Made by a program: the position numbers and the translations under genes. Shown here in pieces: positions 45,198 through 51,870 of a stretch of DNA of 64,000 bases. Location: positions 620,001-684,000 of the forward strand of contig CAZXCU010000001.1 of the NCBI GenBank assembly GCA_964639245.1. The letters are read 5' to 3'. A model generated the notes under the pieces. It was not told the origin of the DNA and ran no database searches. It saw only the letters and a list, made by a program, of their open reading frames with translations. The stretch comes from SB15 sp964639245 (GTDB lineage Bacteria > Chloroflexota > Anaerolineae > Aggregatilineales > J027). Every line of letters begins with the position of its first letter. Position 1 is the stretch's first letter.

Positions 45198-46268
45198 ATG
45201 AGCAGTAACGGTAGCAGACTTTTAAAATCGGAACGTGGGGTTGGGATTGTGGGGTACGGGGCATATGTGCCGATGTACCGTTTGCCCGCCAGTGAAGTTG
45301 CCCGTGTCTGGACGGGCGGATTGGGTGGGACACCTGTCCGCGAAAAAGCCGTCGCCGGGCCGGATGAAGATGTAATTACGATGTCCATTGAAGCGGCGCG
45401 AAATGCGCTGAAACGGGCGCAAATTGATCCCCAGCAGATTCGGGCGGTCTGGGTGGGCAGCGAATCGCACCCCTACGCCGTCAAGCCAACCTCGACTATT
45501 GTGGCGGAAAGCATCGGCGCGGCAGGGGATATTCAAGCGGCAGACTGGGAATTTGCCTGTAAAGCGGGGACAGAAGCCATGCAAGCGGGTATTGGTTTTG
45601 TGGGCAGCAAAATGGCAAATTATGCCTTGAGCATTGGCATGGACACCGCGCAAGGTCGCCCCGGTGATGCGCTGGAATATACTGCCGCCGCAGGGGGAGC
45701 CGCTTATATTTTAGGCCCAGAGGCAGAAAGTCTCGCTGTCTTTCAGGGGTCATATAGTTTTGTGACCGATACACCGGATTTCTGGCGACGGGCGAATGTG
45801 GAATATCCCTCTCATGCAGATCGCTTCACAGGCGAGCCTGCGTATTTCCGTCATACCTTGCAAGCAGGGTCAACCTTGATGGAATTGATGGGAACAACCG
45901 CAAAGGATTACGCCTATGCGGTGTTTCACCAGCCGAATGTGAAATTTCCACAGCGTGCCGCCAAAATGCTCGGATTCAGCGATGAACAGATTCAATATGG
46001 GTTACTGGCGAATGAGGTTGGCAATGTCTATGCCGGGAGCAGTATGTTGGGCTTAACCGCCACCCTTGACCAAGCCAAACCTGGCGACAGAATTTTGGTG
46101 GTGTCGTATGGCAGTGGGGCGGGGTCAGATGCGTTTGATTTGCGCGTGACCGAACATATCACCCAACGGGCGCAGCTTGCCCCCACGACACGGAGTTACA
46201 TCGAACGCCGCCAGCAGGTGGATTATGCCCTGTATACACGGTATCGGGGCAAATTATTAATGGGGTAA
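45198..46268 (+). CDS. Hydroxymethylglutaryl-CoA synthase, archaeal type
   Basis: Enzyme of 356 aa that condenses acetyl-CoA with acetoacetyl-CoA to HMG-CoA. The catalytic Cys121 lies in WEFACKAGTEA, the Glu in VGSES near residue 90 and His244 in VFHQPN. Length, sequence and gene neighbourhood match the archaeal group that channels acetoacetyl-CoA from a partner thiolase through a DUF35 protein. The start is the ATG at 45198, with AAGGAG ten bases upstream. It is 75 bp after the reductase gene. Confidence 0.93.
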   Translation: MSSNGSRLLKSERGVGIVGYGAYVPMYRLPASEVARVWTGGLGGTPVREKAVAGPDEDVITMSIEAARNALKRAQIDPQQIRAVWVGSESHPYAVKPTSTIVAESIGAAGDIQAADWEFACKAGTEAMQAGIGFVGSKMANYALSIGMDTAQGRPGDALEYTAAAGGAAYILGPEAESLAVFQGSYSFVTDTPDFWRRANVEYPSHADRFTGEPAYFRHTLQAGSTLMELMGTTAKDYAYAVFHQPNVKFPQRAAKMLGFSDEQIQYGLLANEVGNVYAGSSMLGLTATLDQAKPGDRILVVSYGSGAGSDAFDLRVTEHITQRAQLAPTTRSYIERRQQVDYALYTRYRGKLLMG

Positions 46269-46272
46269 ACAC

Positions 46273-46446
46273 ATGGAGTCTCTTGCCTACTGGTGTGTAA
46301 GTTCATGTTTATTTGCAGTAGGAGGAGTCCTGTTGGTGTATGGGGTGCTGCGTTACGGTGGAAACAAGCGTTATAACAACCGCCGTTTTGCTGAACTAAT
46401 GTGGCAGGCGCAGCACCGTGATACAGATTGGTGGCTGGATTTATAA
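46273..46446 (+). CDS. Small membrane protein, 57 aa
   Basis: Unrecognised short gene between HMG-CoA synthase and the thiolase-like gene, starting four bases after the synthase stop. It encodes one membrane helix (about residues 8-26, with VLLVYGVLRY at its end) followed by a basic and Trp-rich C-terminal tail (ELMWQAQHRD). Support is position, uninterrupted frame and membrane-like composition. The ribosome site is weak, so it could be non-coding. Confidence 0.45.
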   Translation: MESLAYWCVSSCLFAVGGVLLVYGVLRYGGNKRYNNRRFAELMWQAQHRDTDWWLDL

Positions 46447-46449
46447 AGC

Positions 46450-46472
46450 TGTCAGTGTTCAGTTGTCAGCGA
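46450..46472. repeat. Heptamer tandem repeat (GTCAGTn-type)
   Basis: Three tandem 7-bp units (TGTCAGT, GTTCAGT, TGTCAGC), complementary in type to the CTGANNG array at 43.73 kb. It directly precedes the GGGCGGGT element. Confidence 0.55.
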
Positions 46473-46479
46473 ATAGTGA

Positions 46480-46566
46480 GGGCGGGTTACGGGGGCAACA
46501 GACTGTACTTGAAATAATGTTCAGTCTACAGCACCCTTCTCCTACGAAGACCCGCCTCTACAAAAG
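46480..46566. repeat. GGGCGGGT...CCCGCCTCTACAAAAG element
   Basis: About 87 bp bounded by GGGCGGGTT and ACCCGCC inverted ends and closing with CTACAAAAG. Similar ends occur at 47748-47827 and in short form at 7370-7397. It lies in the gap before the thiolase-like gene and ends ten bases before its ATG, so it also contributes the AAAGGAAAAG ribosome site region. Confidence 0.6.
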
Positions 46567-46575
46567 GAAAAGAGT

Positions 46576-47736
46576 ATGGATGTTTCAATTGTTGGGATTG
46601 GGATGACTCCGGTTGGGGAGCATTGGGATTTAGGACTGCGGGAACTCTCGCAGCAGGCAATTGCCGCCGCGTTGCAAGATGCGGGGTTGCGTTTGCAAGA
46701 GATTGATGGGCTGGTTGTCGGGAATGCGCTTGGTACCTATGTGAACAATCAGAGCAATGTTGGGGCGCTGGTGGCAGATTACGCGGGACTCTCCGGTGTT
46801 GAGGCGTTCCGGGTGGAATCGATGGATGCGTCCGGTGGGCTGGCCTTGCGTCAGGGGATGCAAATGGTTGCTAGCGGCGCTGCCAAAGTCGTGATGGTCG
46901 TCGGGGTGGAAAATGTCACCGATGTGGTCGGTGCTGCTCGCTATAACGCGCTGGCAACCGCTTTAGATGCCGAATTGGAAGGCGCACACGGCGCGACTCC
47001 GGTGGCAATGGCGGGAATGCTCATGCGGCGCTATCTATATGAACATGGTGTGGAACTCGGTCAATTTGAGGGGTTCAGCATCAATGCTCATTTAAATGGC
47101 AGCAAAAATCCGAATGCCATGTACCGGAATAAGTTAAAAGCGGGGGCATTTGCGGTTGCGCCGGCGGTAGCAGACCCGGTGACATTGTTCGACAGCGCTC
47201 CCGAAGCCGATGGGGCATGTGTGGTGATTCTCACCAATACCGAACGCGCCAAAGATATGATTCCGGTGCCGGTGCGACTCAAGGGCAGCGGCGCAGCGAC
47301 GGATACGCTTGCCATGAGTAGCCGTCGTGATTTGTTGTTTTTGCAAGCGGCGAATCTGGCTGCCGGGCGAGCTTATCAATCGGCGGGAATCAGCCCCACG
47401 GATATTCATGTCCTAGAACTGCATGATGCGTATACGGTTTTAAGTGCGCTGCAATTGGAGGCGATTGGCTTTGCCGAACGCGGGCAAGGGTGGCGCTGGG
47501 CTGCCGAAAATAAAATCGGGTTGACGGGCGAACTTCCCCTCAGCACTTTTGGCGGGTTAAAAGCACGCGGCAATCCTTTTGGCGCAACCGGGGTGTATCA
47601 AGCCGCAGAAGTAACGTTGCAACTGCGCGGGACGGCGGGTGAAAATCAAGTCCCCAATGCGCGGTTGGGCATGACCTTGAATGTGGGCGGGTTGGGAACC
47701 AGCGCAGTTGCTCATATTCTGGAACGGGTAGATTAG
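46576..47736 (+). CDS. Thiolase-like protein without the nucleophilic Cys
   Basis: SCP-x/archaeal-type thiolase-fold protein of 386 aa, placed as the expected acetoacetyl-CoA-forming partner of HMG-CoA synthase. The fold motifs are intact: VGIGMTPVG, SGAAKVVMVVGVENVTD, His283 in ELHDAYT, GGLKARGNPFGATG and NVGGLGTSAVAHIL. The nucleophile position, normally ACASGG, reads SMDASGG, so Asp84 (codon GAT at 46825-46827) replaces Cys; two base changes from a Cys codon rule out a single sequencing error. The GHP histidine reads GNP, which may be normal in this subgroup. Condensing activity is therefore doubtful, and a structural or channelling role is possible. Confidence 0.85.
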   Translation: MDVSIVGIGMTPVGEHWDLGLRELSQQAIAAALQDAGLRLQEIDGLVVGNALGTYVNNQSNVGALVADYAGLSGVEAFRVESMDASGGLALRQGMQMVASGAAKVVMVVGVENVTDVVGAARYNALATALDAELEGAHGATPVAMAGMLMRRYLYEHGVELGQFEGFSINAHLNGSKNPNAMYRNKLKAGAFAVAPAVADPVTLFDSAPEADGACVVILTNTERAKDMIPVPVRLKGSGAATDTLAMSSRRDLLFLQAANLAAGRAYQSAGISPTDIHVLELHDAYTVLSALQLEAIGFAERGQGWRWAAENKIGLTGELPLSTFGGLKARGNPFGATGVYQAAEVTLQLRGTAGENQVPNARLGMTLNVGGLGTSAVAHILERVD

Positions 47737-47747
47737 AGTGAGTAACA

Positions 47748-47827
47748 AGGGCGGGTATCGGCGTGGCAAACTTTTCACCAAGAACAGAGATTAATATGCA
47801 CACGCCTTGTACCCGCCCCTACGAAAG
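47748..47827. repeat. GGGCGGGTA...TACCCGCCCCTACGAAAG element
   Basis: About 80 bp with inverted ends AGGGCGGGTA/TACCCGCCCCT and inner inverted GGCGTG/CACGCC, closing with CTACGAAAG. Second long member of the family at 46480-46566. Confidence 0.6.
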
Positions 47828-47965
47828 ATGTCCATGCTATTTACGGTGCTAAAAATTTACAGAAACACCTATCAAAGGCTCTCGGATAGGGATTTTGAGA
47901 GAAAATGAGAGTTTTTTGCTGCTAAGATTTTGACAAATCGAACTTGTGAAAGGAAGAGCAAGGCC

Positions 47966-48160
47966 ATGCGTGTCAGCGAAAATTGGCGTTTGAAGAAACA
48001 ACGGTATGCACTCGAAGGCAAAGTCAGCCAAGACGGAAAAGTGGTTTTTCCGCCGCGTGATGTTGAACCGCGTCAGGTTGAAACGTATGATTTCAACAAA
48101 CAGGCTGAAACCTATGAATGGCCTGCGGAAATGAAAGTCTACGAAAAGGCAGGCCGTTAG
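47966..48160 (+). CDS. DUF35-like N-terminal half with degenerate zinc ribbon
   Basis: Protein of 64 aa matching the opening of DUF35 acyl-CoA-associated proteins (ENWRLKKQRYALEGK...KVVFPPRDV). In the family this region holds a CxxC...CxxC zinc ribbon. Here the four expected positions read Val20, Asp23, Glu34 and Gln37, so no zinc site remains. A charged tail follows and the gene stops before the OB fold. The stop TAG overlaps the GTG of the next gene by one base. Archaeal DUF35 proteins bridge thiolase and HMG-CoA synthase, which fits the position. Confidence 0.75.
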   Translation: MRVSENWRLKKQRYALEGKVSQDGKVVFPPRDVEPRQVETYDFNKQAETYEWPAEMKVYEKAGR

Positions 48161-48459
48161 TGGGACTGCACCTTTCCAAAGCCGAATCTAGCGCGGTTGA
48201 CCTCAGTGGGTTAGGTGAAATTTACAGCTATACCCTTGTGAGCGATGCCCCGGAAGGATTTGAAGACAGCGCTCCCTACCTGATGGCGCTGGTCAAGCTC
48301 GATGAAGGCCCGATGGTAACAGCCCAACTCACGGACGTTGTGAGCGCTGAGCAGGTGCAAATCGGGATGCGGGTTGAAATGGTCACACGCCGCGTCCGCA
48401 CCAATGGGCCGGATGGCATTATCGAATACGGATATAAATTCCGTCCAATCCATAGCTAA
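48160..48459 (+). CDS. DUF35-like C-terminal half (OB-fold)
   Basis: Protein of 99 aa matching the OB-fold half of DUF35 proteins: GLGEIYSYTLV, APYLMALVKLDEGPMVTAQLTDV, IGMRVEMV and a terminal YGYKFRP. The GTG at 48160 is chosen because it overlaps the previous stop (TAGTG). An ATG at 48118 in the same frame would overlap the upstream gene more. Together the two proteins look like one DUF35 protein cut between zinc ribbon and OB fold. Stop-codon fission is more likely than a frameshift error, since each half has a complete end. Confidence 0.78.
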   Translation: MGLHLSKAESSAVDLSGLGEIYSYTLVSDAPEGFEDSAPYLMALVKLDEGPMVTAQLTDVVSAEQVQIGMRVEMVTRRVRTNGPDGIIEYGYKFRPIHS

Positions 48460-48488
48460 GGGTGCGCCCCATAGTAGGGCGCTCCTTC
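48459..48488. terminator. Hairpin between convergent DUF35 and small membrane protein genes
   Basis: GGTGCGCCC (48461-48469) and GGGCGCTCC (48477-48485) pair around a short loop, followed by TTCTTT on the plus strand and AT-rich sequence beyond. It can serve both genes. Confidence 0.6.
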
Positions 48489-48489
48489 T

Positions 48490-48738
48490 TTAAAATTCTA
48501 CACTGCTGGTCACGATGAGCAGCAGCATACTGACCACCAGCACCACACCAAACAAGCCAATCGAAAGAAACATGCGCTCGACGGCGGTCATGCCAAAGAG
48601 TTTGTCTTCCTCGACCTGCGCTCGCATGGCTTCATGCCCCACGCGAATATCATCATCATATTCTTGGTTAATGGCAAGTTGGCGTAAATCGCTCACATCC
48701 ACTGCCTGCCGTCTGGGTTTTTTATTTTTATCGGACAC
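48490..48738 (-). CDS. Small tail-anchored membrane protein, 82 aa
   Basis: Unrecognised protein starting with GTG, with GGAG nine bases upstream. A basic N-terminus (MSDKNKKPRRQ) and an acidic helical middle precede one C-terminal membrane helix (about 56-78, FLSIGLFGVVLVVSMLLLIV). The soluble part should face the cytoplasm. There is no enzymatic motif. Confidence 0.65.
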   Translation of the reverse strand: MSDKNKKPRRQAVDVSDLRQLAINQEYDDDIRVGHEAMRAQVEEDKLFGMTAVERMFLSIGLFGVVLVVSMLLLIVTSSVEF

Positions 48739-48816
48739 GCCCGCATCTCCTGTGGTGTTTTTCTTTAAGGATACAATCGGTTCTTAGCAAGAGCAACCAT
48801 CTACGTTATCATTAGC

Positions 48817-48880
48817 TTTCAGCAGTCAGCGTTCAGGTATCAGCCCCAAATACTGATAACTGAAAACTGAAAACTGAACG
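48817..48880. repeat. Inverted pair of heptamer arrays
   Basis: About four TCAGCNN-type heptamers (48817-48843) are followed after a short gap by four ACTGAWA-type heptamers (48851-48880), the reverse complement class. The pair can fold into a long imperfect hairpin just upstream of the PLP-enzyme gene and its AAGGAG site. Confidence 0.6.
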
Positions 48881-48901
48881 CGAAGAAGGAGTGTTTTTCC
48901 A

Positions 48902-50365
48902 GTGATTGATTTATCGATTCATGCAGCAACCCGCCAGCAAAATATTCAACTGGCGCGAGAACGTCATATTTTTCTACCCACCTATGAAATGATGAGCCAT
49001 CCCGAAAAATTACCACAGGCCGTTCGGGACGGCTTGCGAAGTGTGGGGTTATGGGACATCAACCCGCTGAATCTGTCCCGCATTACCTGGCGGAATGAGC
49101 CAGTGGATGCCGGCGGCGGATTCGGGAATGTGAATTTTCTGGAAATCCCGCGCACCCTCACAGGGGTAAAAGCCCGTATTTTTACGCTGGTGGGTAAATG
49201 GTTTCCTACCGGGGCGCACAAAGTCGGGGCGACCTATGGATGTCTTGTGCCGCGTCTGGTGACAGGACAATTTGACGCAACCCGTGATAAAGCCGTGTGG
49301 CCTTCAACGGGCAATTATTGCCGGGGCGGGGCGTACAATTCGGCGCTGCTAGGCTGTGGTTCAATTGCGATTTTGCCAGAAGGCATGAGCGCGGAACGGT
49401 TTGCATGGTTGAAGTCCGTCGCGGGCGAAGTCATCGCCACCTATGGCACAGAAAGCAATGTCAAGGAAATTTTTGATAAGGTCAATGAACTGCGGGCAAC
49501 CCGCGAAGGCATTTTTATTTTTGACCAATTTTCCGAACTGGGCAATCACCTCTGGCATTACGAAGTCACCGGCGGCGCGATTCTGGATGCGTTGGAACAG
49601 GTGATGCAGGAAGGCGATAACTTTGCTGGCTATGCTTCTGCTACCGGGTCAAGCGGTACGATTGGGGCGGGAGACCGCCTGAAGGAAGTGTTCCCGAACA
49701 GCAAAATTGCCGCCAGTGAAGCGCTCCAATGCCCGACCCTGCTCTACAATGGTTTTGGCGAACACCGCATTGAGGGGATTGGCGATAAACATATCCCGTG
49801 GATTCATAATGTGAAAAATACGGATATGGCAGTGGGGGTGGATGATAATGCCACGATTCACCTCATGCGGCTGTTTAATGAACCTATCGGGCAGGAATAT
49901 TTGCTGAAACAGGGCTTGGACGAAGATTTCTTGCCGCATCTCAAATTGTTCGGGATTTCGTGTATTGGTAATATGCTGTCTGCCGTTAAAATGGCGAAAT
50001 ATTATGAAATGGATGAACATGACATTTTGTTCACCATCAATACCGATTCGATGGATTTGTACCAGAGTCGGCTGGAGGAAGAAACCGAAAAACATGGTGC
50101 GTATACGGTAGAAAATGCAATTGCCGATTATCACCGCTATGTTTTAGCAACTGATATTCAGCATGTACAGGAATTGAGTTATTATGACCGCAAGCGGATT
50201 CATAACCTCAAATACTACACATGGATTGAACAGCAGGGTAAAACGGTGGAAGAACTCAATGCCCAGTGGCATGACCGCACCTATTGGACAGACTTGCACG
50301 CGCAGACCGCCGATATTGATCGGCTCATCACGGAATTTAATACCGAAGTGGGTTTATATGGCTAA
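48902..50365 (+). CDS. PLP-dependent enzyme of the cysteine synthase/tryptophan synthase beta superfamily
   Basis: Cytoplasmic fold-type II PLP enzyme of 487 aa starting with GTG, with AAGGAG ten bases upstream. The Schiff-base lysine is Lys107 in FPTGAHKVGAT, the phosphate/carboxylate loop is STGNYCRGGAYNSALLG and a Gly-rich phosphate cup GYASATGSSGTIGAGDRL follows. It is longer than O-acetylserine sulfhydrylase (about 310 aa), with an extra N-terminal about 80 and C-terminal about 110 residues. The substrate is uncertain, since members of this longer group are annotated only broadly. It is a single gene followed by a hairpin. Confidence 0.85.
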   Translation: MIDLSIHAATRQQNIQLARERHIFLPTYEMMSHPEKLPQAVRDGLRSVGLWDINPLNLSRITWRNEPVDAGGGFGNVNFLEIPRTLTGVKARIFTLVGKWFPTGAHKVGATYGCLVPRLVTGQFDATRDKAVWPSTGNYCRGGAYNSALLGCGSIAILPEGMSAERFAWLKSVAGEVIATYGTESNVKEIFDKVNELRATREGIFIFDQFSELGNHLWHYEVTGGAILDALEQVMQEGDNFAGYASATGSSGTIGAGDRLKEVFPNSKIAASEALQCPTLLYNGFGEHRIEGIGDKHIPWIHNVKNTDMAVGVDDNATIHLMRLFNEPIGQEYLLKQGLDEDFLPHLKLFGISCIGNMLSAVKMAKYYEMDEHDILFTINTDSMDLYQSRLEEETEKHGAYTVENAIADYHRYVLATDIQHVQELSYYDRKRIHNLKYYTWIEQQGKTVEELNAQWHDRTYWTDLHAQTADIDRLITEFNTEVGLYG

Positions 50366-50369
50366 TTAA

Positions 50370-50406
50370 AAAAGTGGGCGGTGTCACAACCGCCCGCTAA
50401 GTTTTA
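50370..50406 (+). terminator. Hairpin terminator after the PLP enzyme
   Basis: AGTGGGCGGT (50373-50382) and ACCGCCCGCT (50389-50398) form a 10-bp stem with one wobble and a 6-base loop, followed by AAGTTTT. Confidence 0.7.
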
Positions 50407-50431
50407 AACAACTGCGTGGGGAGTTGCGTGG

Positions 50432-50914
50432 GTGATTCTGAACTGGTTTTCATTTGTATTCATTGCCATCGGGATTTTAGTGGTTGTCGGGGGTGGGCTA
50501 TGGCGTTTACCGTTTGGAACGCGCTGGTTCAAACTCGCCGCGTGGCTGCTGGTGGCGATAGGTATTGGTGGTGGCTGGTGGGTTTTGCGACCTGCCCCTG
50601 CGGAACGCGAAATTACCCTTGCCGAATTTGAAGCAGCAGTGGGCGGTGGAACGCCGGTGGTGTTGGCGGTGTACTCTGAGTATTGAATTGCGTGTATGCG
50701 GCTTGAACCACAGGTCAGCGCTTTAAAAGATGACCTTGAAGGTGAGGCCGTGATGCTGCGGGTCAGCATCCACAGTGAGGTTGGGCAAACCCTGCGTGAA
50801 CGCTATGATTTTGATTACACCCCTCTTTTTATCGTTTTTGATACGCAAGGACAGGAAAGTTGGCGTGGCGGAGAAATCCCCTCCCAGAAGGTTATTTTTA
50901 GGCATAAGCGTTGA
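50432..50914 (+). CDS. Membrane-anchored thioredoxin-like protein with in-frame TGA at the CxxC motif
   Basis: The same reading frame runs from the GTG at 50432 to the stop ending at 50914, interrupted only by TGA at 50684-50686. The first part has two membrane helices (FSFVFIAIGILVVVGGG and AAWLLVAIGIGGGWWVL) and a thioredoxin start (TPVVLAVYSEY). After the TGA come IACMRLEPQVSALKDDL, RYDFDYTPLFIVF (with the cis-Pro) and QGQESWRGGEIP. The TGA is exactly where the first Cys of YSEYCxxC belongs, so decoding as selenocysteine would give U-I-A-C. An imperfect hairpin (about 50701-50722) lies some 14 bases downstream, but its loop does not clearly match a SECIS. The alternative is a single C-or-T to A nonsense change. 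It overlaps the convergent HEAT gene by 17 bp. Confidence 0.6.
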
Positions 50915-51662
50915 AGCCGTAACGGGTAGGGTCTACTTTTAAATCGGACAAAATGTGGGCGGCATCGTGGCGTAAATCGTTATCACCCAACAAACCGATG
51001 AGTTCCGGGACGGCTTTTTCCCCAATGCGGGTAAGGGCTTGGGCAATTTCTCCCCGAAAATACCAATCACTTTCGCGCATGGCGGTAATGAGTACCGGAA
51101 CTGCCGCTTCGCCTAAGTTGGTGAGGGCGCTGGCTGCTTCTTGGCGCACGCCTTTGTCTTCGTCGTGGATGGCACGGGTAAGGGCGGGCAGGGCAAAGTA
51201 GCCTAATTTGCTCAAGGCGCGAACCGATGCGCTGCGAACATAACTATTTTCATCTTGCATGGCGAGTTCCAACAGGGGCAGGACTTCGACATGAGCAATT
51301 TCACCGAGCGTCAGCACGGCAGAGGTGCGAATATAAAAACTAGCATCTTGTAGGGCAGCGGCACAGGCATAGATCGAAGCGAGACCTATTTTGACCAACA
51401 AATCCCACTGCTGGCTCGCATAGGCAAAAAAGGCAAATTCAATGTCGTTGGCGGGTTTCCACTGGAGTTGCTTTAACGCTTCTGCCACTGACAAACGAAC
51501 ATCAGCGTCAGAGGATTGCAGGCTTTTCACCAGCGTTGGCATGGCGGGTTGTCCCATTTGTACCAACACTTGGACGGCTGTTTCGCGGATGTCCCGGTCA
51601 TTAGCATATAAGGCTTCAATGAAACAGTTAATCATGACTTGAATATCGACGGTGCTTTTCAT
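50898..51662 (-). CDS. HEAT-repeat protein
   Basis: Soluble all-helical protein of 254 aa with about six to seven HEAT-like repeats of the PBS-lyase type. Recurrent units are IRETAVQVLVQMGQPAMPTLV, VRLSVAEALKQL, IRTSAVLTLGEI, VRSASVRALSKLG, VRQEAASALTNLGEAAVPVL and FRGEIAQALTRIG. Such proteins are binding scaffolds; some attach bilins, but no other phycobilisome genes are present. It is a single gene with a 17-bp convergent overlap with the thioredoxin-like gene. Confidence 0.85.
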   Translation of the reverse strand: MKSTVDIQVMINCFIEALYANDRDIRETAVQVLVQMGQPAMPTLVKSLQSSDADVRLSVAEALKQLQWKPANDIEFAFFAYASQQWDLLVKIGLASIYACAAALQDASFYIRTSAVLTLGEIAHVEVLPLLELAMQDENSYVRSASVRALSKLGYFALPALTRAIHDEDKGVRQEAASALTNLGEAAVPVLITAMRESDWYFRGEIAQALTRIGEKAVPELIGLLGDNDLRHDAAHILSDLKVDPTRYGFNAYA

Positions 51663-51870
51663 AGCGCATAATCCTCTGCTCTTATCTTAACCGAGTTCAA
51701 ATGAAGTGGGAGAAAAATTGGAAAATATTTCATGAACGTTTGAAATAAACAGGTCAGATGGTTAGAAATGGGTTAAAATGAGTCTAAGGTAGGACTGTTT
51801 TTTTGTGCGCCTTCGCGTATTGTAAATACTATTGGTTGTTGAGTTGCAGAATGAAGTGGTAGAAATCAGC

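Noticed and set aside
46418..46606. 62-codon frame between the small membrane protein and thiolase-like genes
   Set aside because: It is composed of the heptamer array and the GGGCGGGT repeat and has no ribosome site.
50432..50686. Reading the first part of the thioredoxin-like gene as a complete 84-aa membrane protein
   Set aside because: The same frame continues with the remaining thioredoxin fold after the TGA, so the first part alone is not a natural end.
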